Assembly (NCBI RefSeq): GCF_030812315.1
Contig: NZ_JAUSSM010000002.1
Location: forward strand, 62,001 to 126,000
DNA: 64,000 nucleotides
Reading direction: 5' to 3'
Source: Arthrobacter oryzae
Lineage (GTDB): Bacteria; Actinomycetota; Actinomycetes; Actinomycetales; Micrococcaceae
How positions within the stretch are numbered: the first letter of the stretch is position 1; each line of letters begins with the position of its first letter. This document shows, in pieces, positions 16,925 to 24,574 of this stretch. Under the pieces are notes generated by a model. It saw only the letters and a program-made list of their open reading frames with translations. It had not been told where the DNA came from and searched no databases. The translations under genes and the position numbers were made by a program.

Positions 16925-17899
16925 TCACCACAGGGTCGCTTGGTTGGCCCGGCGCGCCACCGTGTTGAAAAAGAGCAGCAGCGCCAGGTTGAGGAGGGAG
17001 TTGAAGAGGCCGATGGCGGCCGAGTAGCTGAACTGCGCCTGCTGAAGGCCCGCGTGGTAGACGTAGGTCTGGATGATCTCCGAGGATGAGAGGTTCAGCG
17101 GCGTCTGCATCAGCAGCGCCTTCTCGAATCCGACATTGAGCAGGTTGCCGATAGCCAAAATGAACAGCACCGTGACCACCGGCATGATGCCCGGCAGGTC
17201 GATGTGCCGGATACGTTGGAGCTTCGAGGCGCCGTCAACCTTAGCCGCGTCATGCAGCGCAGGGTCGATGGCGGCAAGGGCAGCCAGATACACGATCATG
17301 GAGAACCCGGCGTTCTGCCAGACATCCGAGATCACATAGATGGGACGGAACCACTCCGCCGAGCCCATGAAAAAGACGGGCTCGCCGCCAGCCAACTGGA
17401 TCGCGTTGTTCACCAGCCCCGATCTGGGAGAGAGAACCACGAACATGATGCCGACCACCACGACGGTGGAGATGAAAGCCGGCGAGTAGAGCACCGTCTG
17501 GGTGAACTTCTTGAACCTCTCGCTCTGGAGCTGATTGACCAGCAACGCCAGGATGATCGGGATCGGGAAGGCCACCAGCAGGCCCAGGATCGCGATCCAC
17601 AAGGTGTTACCGACGACTTGGCCGAACTGGTAGGAGTTCACGAACCTGATGAAGTGGGTTAGGCCCACCCACGGGCTGTCCGTGAACCCGTCCACGGGGT
17701 TGTAGTTCTTGAAGGCGATCTGCACGCCGTACATCGGCCAGTACTTGAAGACCAGAATGTAGACGATCGCCGGCGCGAGTAATACGTATAACTGCCACGC
17801 CCGAGAAAGTCTCTTCATGCGGAGCGAAAGAGAAATTTTTCGGTGCGGCAACGGTGCCGCCGACGGACGCCCGCGTCGGGCCGGGATGGTGCGGCTCAT
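16925..17899 (-). CDS. ABC carbohydrate permease (LplB type)
   Basis: 324 residues, about six membrane segments, and the EAA-type loop LHDAAKVDGASKLQRIRHID followed by LPGIMPVV. Its ATG overlaps the stop of the LacI gene (ATGA), with AAGGAG just upstream, so translation is coupled to the regulator. Partner of the second permease; together they form the membrane channel for the GH32 substrate. Confidence 0.87.
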   Translation of the reverse strand: MSRTIPARRGRPSAAPLPHRKISLSLRMKRLSRAWQLYVLLAPAIVYILVFKYWPMYGVQIAFKNYNPVDGFTDSPWVGLTHFIRFVNSYQFGQVVGNTLWIAILGLLVAFPIPIILALLVNQLQSERFKKFTQTVLYSPAFISTVVVVGIMFVVLSPRSGLVNNAIQLAGGEPVFFMGSAEWFRPIYVISDVWQNAGFSMIVYLAALAAIDPALHDAAKVDGASKLQRIRHIDLPGIMPVVTVLFILAIGNLLNVGFEKALLMQTPLNLSSSEIIQTYVYHAGLQQAQFSYSAAIGLFNSLLNLALLLFFNTVARRANQATLW

Positions 17900-18939
17900 G
17901 GCATCTCCTTAGGGTGGGTCACTGATTTGCGTTCAACGAGAGGGCAGTCCATCAGCTCGACCCGGCCACCGGGTTCCGCATCTTGGAGGATCAGTTCAAC
18001 CGCACGCCGGCCCATGGCGACGAACGGCAAGTCGAGGGTGGTCAGACCCGGGCGAAGGTGAGGCGCCAGGATCGCTTGGTTGTCGAAACCCACGATGGAT
18101 ATATCCTCCGGGATTGATAGCCGCAGGTCAGACACCGCCTGGTAGGCACCCCAAGCACCGCGGTCGTTCGCACAGAAAATCGCAGTTGGTGGCGTGGCGG
18201 CAGTCAGCAGCTCCATGGCATACCGGTAGCCGTCTTCCTCGCCGCCCCCGCCGAAGCGGACCAGGACGGGGTCCACTTCCAGACCCGCCTCCTCAAGGGC
18301 CGCAATATAGCCCTCGTATCGGCCGACGGCAGCAGGCAGTCCGCTTTCGAGGGTCTCGATATTGATCAGCCCTATTCGGCTGTGCCCTGCATCCAGCAGC
18401 CGGCGTGTAGCGGTGTAACCGCCCTTCACTTCGTCGGGAGCAACGCTGGGGAGGCGGCCGGCACGGTCCTGGGAGTTCAGCACCACGGCGCGGACACCGT
18501 TCAGGGCCTCCGGAACGTCAAGCCGCTTGTGATACATGGCGGCGTAGACGACGCCTGCAACCTTGTAGGAGAGCATGGCGTCCAGGGAGGCGGCCTCGAG
18601 TTCCCTGTCTCCGCCTGTGTTCACCGTGAGCAGGAGGAGTCCGTCCTCCCATGCCCGCTGCTGCGCGCCTTCAATGATGGCGCCGGCAAAAGGGGAGGTG
18701 GCCACGGAATCGCCGATGAACCCGATCATGCCGGCCACGCCCTCGCGGAGAACCTTGGCGTGGGCGTTGGTGCGATAGCCGAGCCGGTTCACAGCGTCCT
18801 GAACGCGCTTCCGGGTATCCTCGGAGAAACGGGAGCCGGAGGCTGAGTTCAGCACCAAGGACACGGTGGCCTGTGAAACACCGGCAGCAGCGGCGACGTC
18901 ATGCATTGTCGGTCCTGACTTCGGCCGTGATCCAGCCAT
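17896..18939 (-). CDS. LacI-family regulator of the fructan-uptake operon
   Basis: 347 residues: an N-terminal helix-turn-helix (TMHDVAAAAGVSQATVSLVL) and a periplasmic-binding-protein-like effector domain (IGFIGDSVATSPFAGAIIEG; later SIVGFDNQAILAPHLRPGLT). The ATG at 18939 has GAGGAGG at correct spacing; a GTG two codons upstream overlaps that site and is unlikely. First gene of the operon, so it is autoregulated; it probably senses an imported sugar and releases the operator at 18972-18985. Confidence 0.88.
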   Translation of the reverse strand: MAGSRPKSGPTMHDVAAAAGVSQATVSLVLNSASGSRFSEDTRKRVQDAVNRLGYRTNAHAKVLREGVAGMIGFIGDSVATSPFAGAIIEGAQQRAWEDGLLLLTVNTGGDRELEAASLDAMLSYKVAGVVYAAMYHKRLDVPEALNGVRAVVLNSQDRAGRLPSVAPDEVKGGYTATRRLLDAGHSRIGLINIETLESGLPAAVGRYEGYIAALEEAGLEVDPVLVRFGGGGEEDGYRYAMELLTAATPPTAIFCANDRGAWGAYQAVSDLRLSIPEDISIVGFDNQAILAPHLRPGLTTLDLPFVAMGRRAVELILQDAEPGGRVELMDCPLVERKSVTHPKEMP

Positions 18940-18971
18940 GGGCACCTCCTCGGGCCTAAAACGTTCGATGG

Positions 18972-18985
18972 GTTATTCGTATAAC
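18972..18985. promoter_or_regulatory. Putative LacI operator upstream of the operon
   Basis: GTTATTCGTATAAC is an imperfect palindrome with exact outer arms (GTTAT/ATAAC), 33 bases upstream of the regulator start. Position and 14-base length fit a LacI-family operator, although the centre is not symmetrical. Confidence 0.45.
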
Positions 18986-19156
18986 TGGGTCAACTGTAGC
19001 GGGCATCACATCGAGCGTCAACACCGCGTGGGGGTCCGCCAGGCAGGGCCTGGCTTCCCGTGCCATCGGCGCGCCCGCCCAGACGAGGACGACGGCGATA
19101 ATCGCCCAGAGCGCGCGGCGTCCCAGCGGTGTTGAGGCAAAGTCCTCAACTAACGT

Positions 19157-19621
19157 CAAAGACCCCGCCTTCGAGGGGAAACTGAGCAGTTCGGCCCGGA
19201 GTTTGACCGCGTCGACCTAACCAGACAGGGCGGGATGACTGCCCGGCGCTGTCTTCCGGACCAGGCCCTGGAGCGGGCCGTGGACCGTGTCCTTGACCCT
19301 CAGATGGGTGATCCCGGTGTAGTCCGTAAGTGTGAAAGCGCGCTCGACCTGGAGCAGTCCCAGCGGCAGGCGGCCGGTCCAGGTCATGAGTTGTCCGGGG
19401 ATCTGACAGACCCGAAGGCTGAATGTCCTCTTGCCGCCGTCCCGGGTCCGGACCCGGATTCGTCGGCCGTGGCCCACCTCGCCGATGACTTCTGGGATCC
19501 CGGAATCCCAGACCGGGTAGTTTCCGGCATCGGTGATGAATCTCCGTGACCGTACGTAGGCACTTGCGCTGAAGGTCGGCAGGGACTGTTTGCCACTACC
19601 TACATGAAGCCTGAGCGTCAT
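19157..19621 (-). pseudogene. SRPBCC-domain protein interrupted by an in-frame TAG
   Basis: The translation carries SRPBCC (polyketide-cyclase-like) features: FITDAGNYPVWDSGIPEVIG, then LMTWTGRLPLGLL and LRVKDTVHGPLQGLVRKT. A TAG at 19217-19219 ends it after HPALSG, yet the same frame continues with VDAVKLRAELLSFPSKAG, which looks like the natural end of this family. The N-terminus is also shorter than usual. Two simple readings: a nonsense mutation in a decaying gene, or a slightly shortened functional protein. The family binds hydrophobic ligands; role unknown. Confidence 0.5.
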
Positions 19622-19680
19622 ATGCCGGATGTCCCCGGCCCCGTTCCCTGGAGCCGGGGATATTGGGGATACTCTTCGAA

Positions 19681-20673
19681 TTAAGGCGATTCTCGCGGAT
19701 GTGATGAGGTCAACGGGCTGTCCGTGTCGGCGCCGGAGCCGTGTACGGACCGCCGGTAGCCCGTGGGGCTTATGCCGTAGACCCTTGAGAAGGCGGCACT
19801 GAAGGTGAAGGCGTTGCTGTAGCCGACCTCCAGGGCGATGACTGCAGTGGTGGCTGAGCTGGAGGCCAGTCTGTCCGCGGCCAGCGCCAGGCGCCAGGCC
19901 GTGAGGTAGGCCATGGGGGGCTGCCCGACGGCGGTGTGGAACCGGGCGGCCATGGTCGCCCGGGAAACATGCCCCCGCCGAGCCAGTTCAGCGACGGTCC
20001 ACGGCGCCGCCGGCTCCTCGTGCATGAGGGCCAGGGCTCCGGCAACTACGGGATCGCGGGTGCCCGCGGCCCAGCTGGAAAGTGCACCCTCGGCGCGGCG
20101 CACACTGACGCGCACCAGATGCAGCAACAGGAGGTCCAGGACCCTGTCCAGGGCGCTCTCCTGCCCCAAGTCCGTGTGGGTAAGCTCGTGTTCGAGCAGC
20201 TTCAGCAGGACCGGATCGGTCTCCTGTTCGTCGAAGACAGCCAGGGCAGGCAGGGCTGCTGTAACCAGCTGGCCGGCCGCTGCCGCCGTTTGGTAAGTAC
20301 CAATTAGCAGGACTGTTTCCCCGTCCGGGCTATTGCCCCAGGTCCGCACACCCTGGGACATGGTGAGCTCCAGGTGGTCCCCTGACGGGGTGCGACAAGA
20401 CTGTCCGGCGTCGATCACCACCGTGGGTAGCCGGCCCGGGGCATCCGCGACCAGGTAAGGGGCGGGGCCACGGACGGTGACCGCTTGGCCCGGGCGCAGC
20501 GACCGCGGGGCGCTTGCTTCTGTGGTGATCCAGGCCTGTCCGCGGACTGCCACGATCACGGTTAGGGCGGCCTCGTCCTGAACGTCAATGGCGAACGGCG
20601 GGTCCATCACCACCCGCAGGGTGAACGCGGACTGCGCCCGGGGCCCGGTGAGGAACTGAGTTAACGGATCCAT
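19681..20673 (-). CDS. AraC-family regulator with cupin sensor domain
   Basis: 330 residues. The N-terminal half is a cupin-like ligand domain (GQAWITTEASAPRSLRPGQA). The C-terminal 100 residues hold the two AraC helix-turn-helices (WTVAELARRGHVSRATMAAR and VIALEVGYSNAFTFSAAFSR, ending SPTGYRR). ATG at 20673 with AGGAAGC upstream. Divergent from the NmrA remnant and DUF1772 gene, which it probably activates in response to a small molecule. Confidence 0.85.
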   Translation of the reverse strand: MDPLTQFLTGPRAQSAFTLRVVMDPPFAIDVQDEAALTVIVAVRGQAWITTEASAPRSLRPGQAVTVRGPAPYLVADAPGRLPTVVIDAGQSCRTPSGDHLELTMSQGVRTWGNSPDGETVLLIGTYQTAAAAGQLVTAALPALAVFDEQETDPVLLKLLEHELTHTDLGQESALDRVLDLLLLHLVRVSVRRAEGALSSWAAGTRDPVVAGALALMHEEPAAPWTVAELARRGHVSRATMAARFHTAVGQPPMAYLTAWRLALAADRLASSSATTAVIALEVGYSNAFTFSAAFSRVYGISPTGYRRSVHGSGADTDSPLTSSHPRESP

Positions 20674-20699
20674 GCTTCCTATCGTAGAGCTTGACGGAT

Positions 20700-20722
20700 G
20701 CATTCTGGACAATAAAGCATTC
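20700..20722. promoter_or_regulatory. Direct repeats in AraC divergent promoter
   Basis: GCATTC occurs at 20700-20705 and 20717-20722, 17 bases apart, in the 81-base region between the AraC gene and the NmrA remnant. Direct repeats of about 17-21 bases spacing are usual for AraC-type binding. The match is short. Confidence 0.35.
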
Positions 20723-20754
20723 ATCGTCTATGACAGTACAGGCAGGCTGGTGTC

Positions 20755-20967
20755 ATGACCTCCGAAAACCAAATCGCTCGTGTTCATGTCACCGGTGGAA
20801 CCCGCCGTACCGGCTTCAGACTCGTCCGCCACCTGAGGGACCGCCACGTGGCGGTGAGGATCGGCTCCCGCCTCGCTCGCACCCCTTTTGACTGGCACGA
20901 CTCCACCACCTGGAGGCCGGCCGTTGAGGGCGTGTGGGCCGCTCCGGTATCCGGCGGCATCCGGTGA
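20755..20967 (+). pseudogene. Internally deleted NmrA-like SDR
   Basis: 70 codons. The start VTGGTRRTGFRLVRHLRDRH and the following ~35 residues (FDWHDSTTWRPAVEGV) are the first quarter of an NmrA-type reductase. Then it jumps to a short tail, PVSGGIR, and stops; about 200 residues are missing. The stop still overlaps the next gene start, as in an intact operon, suggesting an internal deletion that kept the natural 3' end. Confidence 0.65.
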
Positions 20968-21446
20968 CCGGGTGGCTGCCGGTGATCGCCGGTACCGGTT
21001 CCGCGGTGGCGGCCGGCTTCTACCTCGCCTTCTCCGCCGTGGTCATGCCCGCCCTTCGAAGGCAGCCGGCGACGGAGGCCATCGCGACCATGGTCTCCAT
21101 CAACGAGAAGGCTGTGCGGCCTCCATTCATGATCCTGTTCTTCGGCACCGCGGCGGCCTGTGGCGCCGTCGTTGTCGTTTCGGCCACCGACCCGGTGGCC
21201 CAGTCACCGTTGCGGGTCGCTGGAGCGGCAGCCTATCTGGCAGGGTGGGCATCGACGATGCTGGTGAACGTGCCGCTGAACAACCGCCTGTCCAAGAGTG
21301 GAGGCGGCCCGCCGGATCGGCAGTGGCGCAGCTTTCAACAATCCTGGATTCCGGCCAACCACGTCCGTGCCACCCTCTCGATCGCCGGTGCGGTGGGACT
21401 GTTGATCCCCATTCAGACGTTGGCTTCCTGGCCGGCCGTTCAATGA
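20964..21446 (+). CDS. DUF1772 (anthrone-oxygenase-like) membrane protein
   Basis: 160 residues, four predicted membrane helices (AGTGSAVAAGFYLAFSAVVM; FMILFFGTAAACGAVVVVS; AAYLAGWASTMLVNVPLNN; LSIAGAVGLLIPIQTL). The NVPLNN motif is typical of DUF1772/anthrone oxygenase-like proteins. GTG start overlaps the stop of the upstream NmrA remnant (GTGA). An NmrA reductase plus a DUF1772 protein under an AraC regulator is a recurrent set, probably for an electrophile or quinone-type compound; here the reductase is broken. Confidence 0.7.
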   Translation: MTGWLPVIAGTGSAVAAGFYLAFSAVVMPALRRQPATEAIATMVSINEKAVRPPFMILFFGTAAACGAVVVVSATDPVAQSPLRVAGAAAYLAGWASTMLVNVPLNNRLSKSGGGPPDRQWRSFQQSWIPANHVRATLSIAGAVGLLIPIQTLASWPAVQ

Positions 21447-21549
21447 GCAGGCTCCGCGGGCCGCGCAGGACCGCGCCAACCAGATCCTCGTGATGCTGCG
21501 AGGACAGGACGCAGTTCGGCTTCGAACTGGCCCGCGGATGTCACGGCGG

Positions 21550-21816
21550 TCAGGCGTCCGCCCCGGCGGCGCCTTCCAGTGTTGAGGGGGCAAAGATTGC
21601 GGCGACAACATCGTCGCGGAGATAGTACTGGCGTCGTTCCAGCGGTACCAGGCTGCCGCGGACTACGTAGTAGCCGCGGCCTTCTCCGGTGCCGCCGGCG
21701 GCGGTGTCAATGGCATCCAGAATTTCCGGGCCAAGGAGCTGACCCGGGCCCCCTTCGTGAAGCGCAGCGAGGACTTCGGGCCGGAGGGAGTTGATGAGCC
21801 CCTGAATGTCTGTCAT
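21550..21816 (-). CDS. Small protein of unknown function (paralogue of 45570-45818)
   Basis: 88 residues, soluble, no known domain. It aligns end to end with the 82-residue protein at 45570-45818: shared features are an LGPEIL/LGRHLI segment, D-x-AAGG, GRG-Y/F-YV and LR-DV...IF. ATG at 21816 with AAGG upstream. Convergent with the DUF1772 gene. Function unknown; the conservation shows it is a real family rather than a chance reading frame. Confidence 0.6.
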   Translation of the reverse strand: MTDIQGLINSLRPEVLAALHEGGPGQLLGPEILDAIDTAAGGTGEGRGYYVVRGSLVPLERRQYYLRDDVVAAIFAPSTLEGAAGADA

Positions 21817-21837
21817 TGTCCGCATCCTTGCCGGCAC

Positions 21838-22341
21838 CGCTGGAGCGTCGTGTGGTTCCCCCTGAGGGCGTGCCCGGGGGTGCCTTGGCCGGTTGCGTCC
21901 AGAACGATTGTATGGGCCGTCTATCCGCGGGAACAGTCCTTGATTTCGGGCAGGACGCGATATATAGGCAACGGTTGGGCGAGTGAGAATTCACCCTGCC
22001 GGCGGTCCGCTTCGGGACAGGGACGTCGTCTTCTTCATCCAGCACTGTGAAGCCGTGGCGGGCCAGGTCACAACATTCACCAGCTGAACGCATTTCGCTG
22101 GCATGAACGTTGAGTGAACACATCGGCCGCGGGAACGGGGCTGGGAGAGGCATCGTGGGCATACGCCGCACGGATGCGGTTCGGACCAGGAGCGGCGCGG
22201 TGCGTGGACAAATGCACGTAAGACCGGCCCGGCTGCGGGGGTGGCTGGCGACTGTTTTCGGAGTCCTCAGCGCAGGAAGCTTTTTTGGTGCACGCTGGCG
22301 GGTGGTCATTTGACCTTGGTTTCGTGGGCCACACTGAGCAC
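21838..22341. other. ~500-base region without recognised gene
   Basis: Several short reading frames cross this stretch on both strands, but none matches a family I recognise and none has a convincing start with ribosome site. It should hold the promoter of the GCS2 gene that begins at 22342. No strong hairpin stands out. Confidence 0.4.
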
Positions 22342-23526
22342 GTGCGTACTCTTGGTGTTGAGGAAGAATTTCTGATTGTTGATCCCCGCAATGGCAGCCC
22401 GCTGCCCATAGCAGGCGAAATCCTCCACCTCCATGATTTGAGCCGTTCGGCTGAGGATCCCCCGTCGTACCCGATGCTGGCCGCTGAGCTCCAGCAGGAA
22501 CAACTCGAAGTCATCACAGGACCGCACAGTCGCCTGAGCGGGCTGGCCGCCGAAATACGCGCAGGCCGCTCCTACGCAGATGCGCTGGCCCGGAAAGCAG
22601 GCGCCCGGATCTCTGCCCTCGCCACGTCCCCGCTGCCGGTCACGCCCCGGCACACCCGCAACGACCGGTACGACGCGCTTCTGGAGAAGTTCGCGTTGAC
22701 GGCCCGGGAGCAGCTGACATGCGGTTACCACGTCCACGTTTCCGTCGGCTCGGATGAGGAAGGCGTCGCGATCCTGGACAGGATCCGGTCCTGGCTCCCG
22801 CCACTCATTGCGCTGAGTTCCAATTCCCCCTTCTGGAACGGCACGGACACCGGCTATTCCAGTTTCCGCACGCAGGCCTGGAACCGGTGGTCCACGGCCG
22901 GTCCGACCGACGTATTCGGCTCGGCGGACGCCTACCACTCGTTTGTGGAGCGCCTGTCCGGCACCGGGGTCGTCGCCAGTCCGGATTTTGACGCCAGGCT
23001 GTCTGCCCGACACCCAACTGTTGAGATCCGTGTGTCTGATGTGTGCCTTGATGTCCGCGACGCCACCCTCATCGCGGCGCTGGTACGGGCACTGGTGGAG
23101 ACCGCGTCCAGGGAATGGGAGGCCGGACAGCCACCAGACAACGTTGCGACGGCGATCCTGCGGCAGGGAGTCTGGCTGGCTAGCCGCTTCGGTATCGAGG
23201 GGAACCTGCTCCACCCGGTAGCTCACAAGCCAGATACCGCTGGAAATGTTGTTGCCGCACTCTATGACCATGTCCGGGACTCCCTCGACCAAACCGGGGA
23301 CGCAGCTTACGTGGAAGCGTCCTTGCAACGTATCCTCGACCAGGGCACCGGCGCCACCCGGCAGCGGCAGTCTTACGAACGCAACAACAGCCTCGCAGAT
23401 GTGGTTGCCCACGCCACCGGCGTCACACACGAGGAAGCCGACCACCGGGACCCTCGCGGGGAACAGCTCCTCGCCAAATCAGGTACCACCAGCCGACGCT
23501 CCGACCTGGTCACCCTCTCAGGCTGA
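22342..23526 (+). CDS. Carboxylate-amine ligase, GCS2 family (YbdK-like)
   Basis: 394 residues. GCS2 proteins are ATP-dependent ligases related to glutamate-cysteine ligase. Motifs: RTLGVEEEFLIVDP at the very start, AAELQQEQLEV, CGYHVHVSV in the middle and the late HPTVEIRVSD. The GTG at 22342 places the first motif at the N-terminus as in homologues; an upstream ATG (22285) gives an extra 19 residues without support. Product is a gamma-glutamyl or similar amide; exact substrate unknown. The PEP synthase regulator starts 78 bases downstream. Confidence 0.8.
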   Translation: MRTLGVEEEFLIVDPRNGSPLPIAGEILHLHDLSRSAEDPPSYPMLAAELQQEQLEVITGPHSRLSGLAAEIRAGRSYADALARKAGARISALATSPLPVTPRHTRNDRYDALLEKFALTAREQLTCGYHVHVSVGSDEEGVAILDRIRSWLPPLIALSSNSPFWNGTDTGYSSFRTQAWNRWSTAGPTDVFGSADAYHSFVERLSGTGVVASPDFDARLSARHPTVEIRVSDVCLDVRDATLIAALVRALVETASREWEAGQPPDNVATAILRQGVWLASRFGIEGNLLHPVAHKPDTAGNVVAALYDHVRDSLDQTGDAAYVEASLQRILDQGTGATRQRQSYERNNSLADVVAHATGVTHEEADHRDPRGEQLLAKSGTTSRRSDLVTLSG

Positions 23527-23604
23527 TACGTCCTGAACGTGCCTTCTGGCTCGTCAGCGGCCCGGCGCTCGGATACCGGACCGCTCCTGGGGGAGAATGC
23601 GTTC

Positions 23605-24423
23605 ATGACCAATGACGATCTTCGGCCTGTCTACTTTCTTTCGGACAGCACCGGCATCACCGCCGAAACGCTCGGCAACACCTTGTTGACGCAGTTCCCC
23701 GCAAACAATTTTGACCGCATCACGGTCCCCTTCATCACGACCGTCGAACAAGCCAGAACGGTGGTCGGCACCATCGACAAACTCGCCGTCACCGGCTTGC
23801 GGCCCATCGTCTTTTCCACCGCAGTCAGCAGCGACATCCGCCAGACGTTGGCCACGTGCCAGGGGATCATCGTGGATCTTATCGGGACGCATGTCGGACA
23901 GCTGGAGCAGGCCCTCGGCTCACCGGCCAGCGGAGAACCGGGCAGGGCCCACGGCCTGGGCAACGCGGAGCGGTACCAATCCAGGATGGCCGCCGTCGAG
24001 TACGCCATGGAGCACGACGACGGCCAAAGCCTGCGTGCGCTGGAAAAGGCCCAGGTCATCCTGGTGGCCCCGTCGCGTTGCGGAAAGACACCCACCACCA
24101 TGTATCTGGCGCTGCAACACGGAATCTTCGCCGCGAACTTCCCGCTGGTGGACGAGGACTTTGAGCGGGAAGGGCTCCCCAAGCCGCTGAGGCCTTTCGT
24201 TGAGAAATGTTTCGGCCTCTCCTCCAACCCCCTTCGCCTGAGCCAGATCCGCACTGAACGGCGCCGCGGCTCACCCTATGCGTCGTTGCGGCAGTGCGGC
24301 TTCGAGCTGCGCAGCGCCGAGCAGCTGTACGTCTCCCACCGGATTCCGTATCTGAATTCGGCAACGGTGTCCGTGGAGGAAATGGCAGCGACGATACTGC
24401 AGCGCATGAACCTCAAGCATTAG
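23605..24423 (+). CDS. ppsR: PEP synthase regulatory protein (kinase/pyrophosphorylase)
   Basis: 272 residues of the DUF299/PSRP family. This bifunctional enzyme inactivates PEP synthase by ADP-dependent threonine phosphorylation and reactivates it by Pi-dependent dephosphorylation. The N-terminus [20 protein letters not shown] and the P-loop-like [15 protein letters not shown] (about residues 153-167) are diagnostic. ATG at 23605, following GGGGGAGAATG-like bases. Its target, PEP synthase, is encoded 150 bases downstream, so regulator and target are neighbours. Confidence 0.9.
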   Translation: MTNDDLRPVYFLSDSTGITAETLGNTLLTQFPANNFDRITVPFITTVEQARTVVGTIDKLAVTGLRPIVFSTAVSSDIRQTLATCQGIIVDLIGTHVGQLEQALGSPASGEPGRAHGLGNAERYQSRMAAVEYAMEHDDGQSLRALEKAQVILVAPSRCGKTPTTMYLALQHGIFAANFPLVDEDFEREGLPKPLRPFVEKCFGLSSNPLRLSQIRTERRRGSPYASLRQCGFELRSAEQLYVSHRIPYLNSATVSVEEMAATILQRMNLKH

Positions 24424-24574
24424 GGAAAAGTTTCACAAGCTGAATGTGGCGCACATCATGTGGAAAGAGCGCCCGAGACCTGTCAGTGTGGACAGGATTC
24501 GCGCCCACCAACCGGCTATCGCCGCAAGCGGGGCGGCACATCTGCATGCCATCATCTGCAAAGGAGCAGCAACT

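Noticed and set aside
21707..22309. 200-codon minus-strand frame near the GCS2 gene
   Set aside because: Overlaps the small conserved gene at 21550-21816 in another frame and shows no family; kept only as an unexplained region.
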